Shown one piece after another: positions 1 to 6,036 of a DNA stretch of 44,381 nt. The notes below the pieces were generated by a model. That model saw only the letters and a program-made list of their open reading frames with translations. It was not told the DNA's origin and did not search any database. The stretch comes from Clostridiales bacterium (GTDB lineage Bacteria > Bacillota > Clostridia > Saccharofermentanales > Saccharofermentanaceae): positions 1 to 44,381 of the forward strand of contig JAFZVF010000032.1 in NCBI GenBank assembly GCA_017617935.1. Reading direction: 5' to 3'. The number at the start of each line of letters is the position of its first letter. Within the stretch, counting starts at the first letter, position 1. The position numbers were made by a program, and so were the translations under genes.

Positions 1-40
1 AAAGGGCTTTTATACTCTCAACCAAGTTGTCTAACTTCAT
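1..40 (-). CDS. N-terminus of an unidentified gene running off the left edge
   Basis: On the minus strand a GGAGG ribosome binding site (48-52) lies seven bases before an ATG at 38-40. The frame then stays open to the window edge, reading MKLDNLVESIKAL. The gene begins 77 bases after the mtaB stop with no T-tract terminator between them, so it is probably the third gene of the aspS-mtaB transcript. Thirteen residues are too few to name the product. The ribosome binding site and spacing are the main evidence that it is real. Confidence 0.55.
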   Translation of the reverse strand, partial: MKLDNLVESIKAL

Positions 41-117
41 TTTTGAGCCTCCAATACTGGTGATTTACTATTTTCACCATCAGTATAGAAAACTCGTGCT
101 GACATTATTGGGACTTA

Positions 118-1443
118 TCAGTCACTTTCTGCGAAATAGCCGATTTTAAGGACAATCTCAGCCCCGTCGGTTCCCGTAACAATGCCTCTGACTACGTCTC
201 CCGCGGCCGGTACGCCTGCTCCGGCGTCAAAATGAGCCTCTGCCCTGACGTAGTTTCTCGTATAACCCGAGGCCACCGAACCGTTAACCTTCTCGATCAG
301 GATCTCCTCTTCCTTGCCTGTAAGTCCTTTTGCAAATCCGGAGGAAAGTTCTGAAGCAAGCGTCAGGAGCCTTGCTTCCCGCTGCTTTTTCACGTCGTGT
401 TCGACCTGCTTCATAAGAGCGGCCTTTGTACCCTCTCTGAGTGAATATGGGAAAACGTGGATCCTTGCAAAGTTCATCTTCTTTGCAAATTCCATGGTCT
501 CTTCGAATTCCTCATCGGTCTCGCCCGGGAAACCGACGATTATGTCAGTTGTCAAAGACATATCCGGGAAACGCTCTCTGAGGCGCGATACGCGCGATGC
601 ATAGCCTTTTGAATCGTAGTGCCTGTTCATCCTCTTAAGGACAGTATCAGAGCCGCTCTGAAGCGACAGATGAAACGACGGGCAGATATGCTTTAAGCCT
701 GCCAATGAATCGATAAATCCATCGGTCATGGATATCGGTTCAAGAGAGCCCAAACGCAATCTCTCAAGGCCTTCGACCGAATCGATCTCCTTAAGAAGAT
801 TCGCCAGGAACATTATGTCTTCACCCCTGTCCTTGCCGTAAGAACAAAGGTGGATGCCCGATACGATTATTTCCTTAAACCCTTTCTGAACAAGGTATTT
901 TGCTTCCTTTATGCAGGCTTCCGGACTTCTGCTGGCGACCCTTCCCCTGGCGAAAGGGATGATGCAGTACGTACAGAATGAATCGCACCCGTCCTCAATC
1001 TTCATGAACGCGCGGCAGCCTTCGGGAGACAAAACGCTCCCGAAATCGTGATATTCATCCTTTTTGGAGACTTCAGGCCTTACGTGGTCCGTCTCATGTG
1101 AAAGAGGCTTGCGCTCTGCAAAAAGCTTTTCAGCCCTGTCCACGATGGTAAGCCGTTCCTTGGTTCCTGCAATGATATCCGCGGCGACCTTGCCGTCGGT
1201 GGTCTCAGCCGAACACCCTGCGGCAACCACGATCGTATCGGGGTTAAGTCTGGCCATCCTGCGGAGCATCTGCCTGGATTTCCTGTCCGCCTCGCTTGTG
1301 ACCGAGCAGGTGTTAACCACGCAGCAGTCTGCGTCTTCGGGCTTTTCAGCGAGCTCGTGACCCCTTTCGAGGAACATGCTCCTCAAGGCGTCGGTCTCGT
1401 ACTGGTTGACCCTGCATCCCAATGTCAGGAAATAGACCTTCAT
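118..1443 (-). CDS. mtaB: tRNA (N6-threonylcarbamoyladenosine-37-C2)-methylthiotransferase MtaB
   Basis: Radical SAM methylthiotransferase that converts t6A37 to ms2t6A37 in ANN-decoding tRNAs, acting in the cytoplasm. The N-terminal MTTase domain shows conserved cysteines in LGCRVNQYE, ADCC and VVNTCSV. The radical SAM cluster motif is CxxxCxxC (CDSFCTYC), followed by IIPFARGR. Later blocks SLQSGSD and TDIIVGFPGE are typical of the family, and the last ~65 residues fit a TRAM RNA-binding domain. The protein is about 441 aa, the usual length. The chosen start is MKVYFLTLGC. A longer in-frame start at 1536 would only add residues encoded inside aspS. There is no clear ribosome binding site, and the ATG sits 10 bases after the aspS stop, so translational coupling is likely. 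The MtaB rather than MiaB assignment rests on the N-terminal LGCRVNQYE signature. Confidence 0.9.
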   Translation of the reverse strand: MKVYFLTLGCRVNQYETDALRSMFLERGHELAEKPEDADCCVVNTCSVTSEADRKSRQMLRRMARLNPDTIVVAAGCSAETTDGKVAADIIAGTKERLTIVDRAEKLFAERKPLSHETDHVRPEVSKKDEYHDFGSVLSPEGCRAFMKIEDGCDSFCTYCIIPFARGRVASRSPEACIKEAKYLVQKGFKEIIVSGIHLCSYGKDRGEDIMFLANLLKEIDSVEGLERLRLGSLEPISMTDGFIDSLAGLKHICPSFHLSLQSGSDTVLKRMNRHYDSKGYASRVSRLRERFPDMSLTTDIIVGFPGETDEEFEETMEFAKKMNFARIHVFPYSLREGTKAALMKQVEHDVKKQREARLLTLASELSSGFAKGLTGKEEEILIEKVNGSVASGYTRNYVRAEAHFDAGAGVPAAGDVVRGIVTGTDGAEIVLKIGYFAESD

Positions 1444-1453
1444 CCGTATGAGA

Positions 1454-3202
1454 TTACTGTCTGACCTTGATGTGAACCTCTCTGAGCTGCTGCTCGGTAA
1501 CGTCGCCCGGAGCGCCGCAAAGGAGATCCTGGGCATTTCCGTTCATCGGGAAAGCGATTACTTCCCTGATGTTCTCTTCGCCCTTGAGGATCATGATCAT
1601 TCTGTCAACGCCGGGAGCCATTCCCGCATGCGGAGGCGCACCAAACTGGAATGCGTTGTAGAGCGCACCGAACTTGGTCTTGAGCTCTTCCTCGGAATAG
1701 CCGGCGATCTCAAATGCCTTCTTCATGATCTCAAGATCATGGTTTCTGACGGCGCCCGATGAAAGCTCTATGCCGTTGCAGACGATGTCGTACTGGTAAG
1801 CAAGGATCTCGCCGGGCTCCTTAGTATTGAGTGCCTCAAGGCCGCCCTGCGGCATTGAGAACGGGTTGTGCGTGAAGATGTACTTGTGTGTCTCGGGATC
1901 CATTTCGAACATCGGGAAATCGTTGACGAAGCAGAATCTGAAAGCGTTCTCCTCGATAAGGCCGAGCCTTGCGCCGAGCTCGTTGCGGATCTTGCCGGAG
2001 CACTCGTTTGCGCGTGCCTCGTTGTCAGCGATGAAGAATATCGTATCGCCTGCCTCAAGTCCTGCGAGGTCCTTAAGTTCAGACTTCATGTCATCAGGGA
2101 TGAACTTGTCGATGGGTCCCTTGTAGCTCATGTCCTCAAGGACTTCAAGGTAGCCAAGGCCGCCCATTCCGAGGTCATCCTGGGCAAACTTGAGCATCTT
2201 TTCGTGCTGGCCCTTGGAAAGCTTTGCATGAACGTTGATCGCACGGACGGTCTTTCCCTGGAAAGCCTTGAACGTGCATCTTGAGAAGAACTCAGATACG
2301 TCGATGATCCTCAAAGGGTTACGAAGATCGGGCTTATCGGTACCGAATTCGAGCATTGCCTGCTTGTAAGGGATTACCGGATAAGGTGCTGCGGTAACCT
2401 TGGCACCCTTGGGAGCAAACTTCTCGAAAGCTGCCGTGAGGACTTCCTCACCAGCCCTGAAGACGTCTTCCTGTGTAGCAAAGCTCATCTCGAAGTCAAG
2501 CTGATAGAACTCTCCAGGAGATCTGTCTGCTCTTGCGTCCTCATCCCTGAAGCAGGGAGCGATCTGGAAATACTTATCGAATCCGGAGACCATGAGGAGC
2601 TGCTTGAACTGCTGGGGTGCCTGCGGAAGGGCATAGAACTTGCCCTTGAACTTTCTTGAAGGAACGATGTAGTCTCTTGCACCCTCAGGTGAAGAGCTCG
2701 TAAGGATGGGAGTCTGGATCTCAAGGAATCCCATCTCAGTCATCTTCTGTCTTAAGAAAGCGATGACCTGCGATCTGAAAACGATGTTGTCCTTGACCTT
2801 CTGGTTTCTGAGGTCAAGATATCTGTACTTGAGTCTTACGTCTTCCCTGATCTCCTTTGAGGTCATGATCTCGAAAGGGAGCTGGGTGTAGACCTTTCCG
2901 AGCACGTCAACTTTGTGTGCCTCGAGCTCGATCGTACCCGTAGCTATCTTGGGGTTATATGTCTCCTCGTCTCTGTGCTCGATCTTGCCGACAACAGAGA
3001 TGCACTCTTCCTTGACCAGACCGTCAAGAAGGCTCGTGTCGCGCATGACGACCTGAAGCGTGCCGTACATGTCTCTTAAGTCGACGAAGGAAACGCCGCC
3101 GTGATCCCTGATGTTCTCGATCCAGCCGCATACCCTGAGTTCCGTTCCAACGTCCTGCTCTGTAAGCTCGTTGATGTATTTGTCTCTGTAAATGTTGCCC
3201 AT
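1454..3202 (-). CDS. aspS: Aspartyl-tRNA synthetase (possibly non-discriminating)
   Basis: Class IIb synthetase that charges tRNA(Asp), and perhaps tRNA(Asn), with aspartate. The 582 aa protein has an N-terminal OB anticodon-binding domain (about 1-110), class II motif 2 near residues 218-240 (FRDEDARADRSPGEF, then YQLDFEMSF), the bacterial GAD insertion, and motif 3 near 530 (GVDRMIMILKG). The SPGEFYQLD form of motif 2 and the APPHAGMAPGVDR block before motif 3 are, from memory, typical of the AspRS found in Alphaproteobacteria rather than the Bacillus form. That lineage is often non-discriminating. The start ATG follows an AGGAAG ribosome binding site. Expression is controlled by the T-box leader just upstream. 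No GatCAB or AsnRS gene lies in the window, so tRNA specificity cannot be decided here. Confidence 0.95.
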   Translation of the reverse strand: MGNIYRDKYINELTEQDVGTELRVCGWIENIRDHGGVSFVDLRDMYGTLQVVMRDTSLLDGLVKEECISVVGKIEHRDEETYNPKIATGTIELEAHKVDVLGKVYTQLPFEIMTSKEIREDVRLKYRYLDLRNQKVKDNIVFRSQVIAFLRQKMTEMGFLEIQTPILTSSSPEGARDYIVPSRKFKGKFYALPQAPQQFKQLLMVSGFDKYFQIAPCFRDEDARADRSPGEFYQLDFEMSFATQEDVFRAGEEVLTAAFEKFAPKGAKVTAAPYPVIPYKQAMLEFGTDKPDLRNPLRIIDVSEFFSRCTFKAFQGKTVRAINVHAKLSKGQHEKMLKFAQDDLGMGGLGYLEVLEDMSYKGPIDKFIPDDMKSELKDLAGLEAGDTIFFIADNEARANECSGKIRNELGARLGLIEENAFRFCFVNDFPMFEMDPETHKYIFTHNPFSMPQGGLEALNTKEPGEILAYQYDIVCNGIELSSGAVRNHDLEIMKKAFEIAGYSEEELKTKFGALYNAFQFGAPPHAGMAPGVDRMIMILKGEENIREVIAFPMNGNAQDLLCGAPGDVTEQQLREVHIKVRQ

Positions 3203-3232
3203 GTGCTCTTCCTTTCTCCGGTTTGGTCTTGT

Positions 3233-3284
3233 AAAAACAAAAACGCCCCGAACCTAAAACCTCTCGTGTTCCAAGTTCAGGACG
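3233..3284 (-). terminator. Intrinsic terminator arm of the aspS T-box
   Basis: On the minus strand CGTCCTGAAC (3275-3284) pairs over ten base pairs, including G-U pairs, with GTTCGGGGCG (3244-3253). The U-rich tract TTTTTGTTTTT (3233-3243) follows. It lies between the T-box sequence and the aspS ribosome binding site, as expected for attenuation. Confidence 0.9.
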
Positions 3285-3465
3285 AACAAATTAAAACATG
3301 TCCGCGGTGCCACCTGAGTTATCTCCGGCAAAACGGAGATCACTTTCAATTGTTCCAGCTGATGGAGCTGTTATTCATCCGGATTCATGCCGCTTGTCTT
3401 CCAGCCTCGGACAATGCTCTCTGAAGGCGAACTCCCGAACTACTCGTTCTCCGTCATCGCTGACC
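3233..3465 (-). ncRNA. T-box riboswitch leader of aspS, specifier probably AAC (Asn)
   Basis: On the minus strand the leader has the hallmark T-box AGGTGGCACCGCGGA (3301-3315). Stem I can be drawn by hand: CAGCGAT(GAC)GGAG pairs with CTCCATC(A)GCTG. Above it is an internal loop with AGTA on the 5' side (3441-3444) and GAATAACAG on the 3' side. TTCGGG/TCCGGA closes the loop, and an AGAGAG motif lies in the distal arm. In-register codons after GAA are TAA (not sense) or AAC at 3370-3372, so AAC (Asn) is the best reading. A stem III hairpin lies at 3321-3340. The terminator arm follows the T-box. Uncharged tRNA would stabilise the antiterminator and allow transcription of aspS. T-box identity is near certain; the specifier is an inference from pairing. 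Confidence 0.93.
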
Positions 3466-3470
3466 TCGAA

Positions 3471-3500
3471 ATAGTACAACAACCAAGCTCTGATTGTCAA
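3471..3500 (-). promoter_or_regulatory. Sigma-A promoter of the aspS-mtaB operon
   Basis: On the minus strand a perfect -35 TTGACA (3495-3500) is followed after 18 bases by TACTAT (3471-3476). The predicted start, near 3464, falls at the 5' edge of T-box stem I. This places the promoter in the gap after the rnr stop codon. Confidence 0.75.
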
Positions 3501-3519
3501 TTAAAAAGACTTTATTTCT

Positions 3520-5592
3520 TTATCTTCTTCCTTTTTTGCCGCCGCGGCCGGTCCTTCCGCCAAACGACTTCGGCTTGCCGCCCGTTCTGCCCTTGGAAGG
3601 TCTGTAATCACTTGTCTTACGACCGCCCCTGGAAGGCTTTTCGCTCCTGTATGAGGAAGAGAAGCCTTTTTTCGCGGGCATGTGCTCAAACTCGTCTTCG
3701 AACCTGAAGTCGATGCGGTTCAGTTCGGTATCGACGTTGTCCACGACGACGCCCATATGCTGGCCGATGTTGATGACGGCACCTCCTCTTGCACCTACGG
3801 CACGGTAGCGCTGCTCATCGAAATAGTAGTGGTCGCTCAAAGTCCTGAACGGAACAAAGCCCTCTATTGAGCTTTCGAGCATGACGAAGCATCCGGATTC
3901 GATGATCGAAGACACCACTCCGTCATAATGCTCGCCGACCTTGTCTGCCATGAATTCACAGACCTTGATGTCAACGGAAGCGCGCTCGGCATCGACCGCG
4001 TTGCGCTCCATCTCGGAAGATTGTTCCGCTGCGGCTTCAACTATCCCTCCGAAATGCGAGCGCTTGTTCTCGCCGTGGAGGTGGCTCTTGATTATGCGGT
4101 GGATCATGAGATCCGGATAACGCCTTATGGGGCTCGTGAAATGGCAGTAATACTTGGATGCAAGACCGAAATGGCCCAAACATTCTGAAGAATAGCGTGC
4201 CTTGGCCATCGAGCGCAAAAGCAGCTGGTCAAGCACGGGAAGCGCGTCGTCATCTCCGATCGTGTCCATGAAGCGGACGACGTCGGCGGGCTGGATCTTT
4301 CCCGAAAGGCGGCCCATCGCACCATGGTATTTGGCGACGGAAGCGAATCTGGCGATCTTTATCGGATCCGGGTCCTCATGGACGCGGTAAACGAAAGGAT
4401 AGCTCATTGAACTGTAAGTCTTGGCGACGAACTCATTCGCGCAGATCATGAATGATTCGATCAGTTCGTGAACAAAATTGTGCGGTTCGGGCATGACCTC
4501 TTTGACGGTCTGATCCTCATTCAGTATGACCTTGGTCTCAGGGAAATCGAAACGTAGCGCTCCCCTTCTCTCCCTCATCGATTTCAAGATCTCCGCCAAG
4601 ACCTTCATCTTCGAGAGCATCGGAACGATGGGGCCATACTCCTGCTCATCGGTATCCTTTGGTTCCGTTAAGATCCTGTAGCACTCGTTATAACTCATGC
4701 GGGCGTCGCTGTGGATGACGCTCTCATAGATCTTTCCGTCATAGGTGCTTCCCTCGCGGTCAACGAGCATCTCACAGGTCATGGTAAACCTGTCAGCCTT
4801 CGGATTGAGGCTGCAGATGCCGTTCGAAAGCTTGGGCGGAAGCATCGGGATAACGCGGTCAACAAGATAAACGGACGTGGCGCGCGAATAAGCCTCAGCG
4901 TCAAGCGCGGTCTTTTCACGCACGTAGTTTGAAACGTCGGCGATATGTACGTACAGCCTGAAATTGCCGTTTTTCAGTTCTTCCAAAGAGATGGCGTCAT
5001 CGAGGTCTTTTGCATCCTCACCGTCTATCGTAATGGTCAGAAGGTCCCTTAAGTCCCTTCTGCCAGCGGCTATCTCCTTATTTACCGTTTCCTCGTCAAG
5101 GCTTGCCTTTACGGGCTCGACTTCCTTGAGGACGGCATCCGGGAAAGACTGTGACAGGCCGAACTGGCGGAGGACCGTCAGCATGCGGACGTCGTTGTTT
5201 CCTATGTCGCCCAAGACTTCCTTTACGTTACCCCTGAGCTCGCCCTTTCCCGCCTCAGGATTCAATATCTCACAGACGACCGCCATGTCGAAAGGCGCGC
5301 CGTTCAAATGGTTCTTATCGATCAGCACGGCTCCGAAATCGGTCTCCCTGAATGCGGGATCTGGCATAACCACGCCACCGTTTCCATGCTGGCGGAGAAT
5401 GCCTATTACCTGGTTCTTGACCTTCAAAGGTCCTCTTGCTTCAAGGTCGCCTATGCATTGAGGCGAGGAGGCCTCGATTGCCTTTGCCTTGATCTCAACG
5501 TTCCTTCTTCGCTGAGCCGCGCTCATGTTCATCGCCGGTCGCGACCTTTTTTTGCCGCTTTCAAATCTTTCAGGGTCTGTATATCTGGTCAT
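3520..5592 (-). CDS. rnr: Ribonuclease R
   Basis: Processive 3'-5' exoribonuclease that degrades structured RNA and takes part in RNA quality control. The order is an N-terminal basic stretch, cold-shock-like OB domains (about 60-150), the catalytic RNB domain with the Asp cluster DGEDAKDLDDA near 190-200, the FTSPIRRYPDL signature, and a C-terminal S1 domain (about 575-650). A Gly/Lys/Arg-rich tail of about 40 residues follows and probably binds RNA. At 690 aa it is a little short, because it lacks the N-terminal helix-turn-helix seen in longer RNase R proteins. The ATG follows GGAG at good spacing. It lies directly downstream of secG, a pairing common in Firmicutes, but a terminator at 5653-5686 separates the two. 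Confidence 0.93.
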   Translation of the reverse strand: MTRYTDPERFESGKKRSRPAMNMSAAQRRRNVEIKAKAIEASSPQCIGDLEARGPLKVKNQVIGILRQHGNGGVVMPDPAFRETDFGAVLIDKNHLNGAPFDMAVVCEILNPEAGKGELRGNVKEVLGDIGNNDVRMLTVLRQFGLSQSFPDAVLKEVEPVKASLDEETVNKEIAAGRRDLRDLLTITIDGEDAKDLDDAISLEELKNGNFRLYVHIADVSNYVREKTALDAEAYSRATSVYLVDRVIPMLPPKLSNGICSLNPKADRFTMTCEMLVDREGSTYDGKIYESVIHSDARMSYNECYRILTEPKDTDEQEYGPIVPMLSKMKVLAEILKSMRERRGALRFDFPETKVILNEDQTVKEVMPEPHNFVHELIESFMICANEFVAKTYSSMSYPFVYRVHEDPDPIKIARFASVAKYHGAMGRLSGKIQPADVVRFMDTIGDDDALPVLDQLLLRSMAKARYSSECLGHFGLASKYYCHFTSPIRRYPDLMIHRIIKSHLHGENKRSHFGGIVEAAAEQSSEMERNAVDAERASVDIKVCEFMADKVGEHYDGVVSSIIESGCFVMLESSIEGFVPFRTLSDHYYFDEQRYRAVGARGGAVINIGQHMGVVVDNVDTELNRIDFRFEDEFEHMPAKKGFSSSYRSEKPSRGGRKTSDYRPSKGRTGGKPKSFGGRTGRGGKKGRR

Positions 5593-5652
5593 AATTAATC
5601 TCCAAACGGGAAAAATATCTTTCTTATTGATATATTACTACAAAAAGCCGAT

Positions 5653-5686
5653 AAAAAAGCCTTCCGGTCAAATGACCGAAAGGCTT
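5653..5686 (-). terminator. Intrinsic terminator after secG
   Basis: On the minus strand GCCTTTCGGTCA and TGACCGGAAGGC form a 12-bp stem, with one G-U pair and a two-base loop, followed by TTTTTT. It sits between the secG stop and the rnr start, so rnr must depend on read-through or on its own weak promoter. Confidence 0.88.
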
Positions 5687-5708
5687 CATCATTTGCTTTA
5701 CCTAAAAC

Positions 5709-5960
5709 TTACCAAGCCTTTGCGATAGCAAGGTACAGAATGACGGAAACGATCGCGAAAAGAACCGCGCAGATTACCGTCCAACGCTTAAGCTGCTCGT
5801 CAAGGGTCCTTCCCTTTGCCTTTCCGTAGTAAGACTCCGTCGAGCCGCCTGCAACTACACCCATGCCCTGATCGTTACCCTCCTGAACAAGGAAAAGGAT
5901 GATGATTGCTATTGCAAGAATTATATCGACTATAGTAAGCACGATCTTTAAACCGGTCAT
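5709..5960 (-). CDS. secG: Preprotein translocase subunit SecG
   Basis: Small integral membrane subunit of the SecYEG channel that aids protein export. The 83-residue product has two hydrophobic helices (about 5-24 and 60-79). Between them is the family's cytoplasmic loop, with LVQEGNDQGMGVVAGG and SYYGKAKGRT, which match SecG conserved features. Length is normal. An AGGAGG ribosome binding site precedes the ATG by ten bases. It is followed by a strong terminator, then rnr. Confidence 0.93.
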   Translation of the reverse strand: MTGLKIVLTIVDIILAIAIIILFLVQEGNDQGMGVVAGGSTESYYGKAKGRTLDEQLKRWTVICAVLFAIVSVILYLAIAKAW

Positions 5961-6007
5961 CAGTCAAAGGCCTCCTATTTATATTATTCCGAATTTATTG
6001 CCGTTAG

Positions 6008-6036
6008 ATAATAACACAGCGTTTTTACTTATGCAA
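6008..6036 (-). promoter_or_regulatory. Promoter of secG with extended -10
   Basis: On the minus strand TTGCAT (6031-6036) and TATTAT (6008-6013) are separated by 17 bases, and TGT directly before the -10 gives an extended -10. The -35 lies in the last codons of the upstream Ca2+ ATPase gene. Confidence 0.6.

Noticed and set aside
1444..1536. Longer mtaB reading frame starting inside aspS
   Set aside because: The extra 31 residues are a shadow of aspS and do not match the family; the MKVYFLTLGC start fits all homologues I know.
3385..3420. GAC trinucleotide after GAA in the aspS leader as an Asp specifier
   Set aside because: This GAC pairs with GTC in the distal TTGTC-GACAA helix, so it should not be exposed in the specifier loop.
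4964..5461. 165-residue frame on the plus strand
   Set aside because: Antisense to rnr; no start signals and no conserved features.
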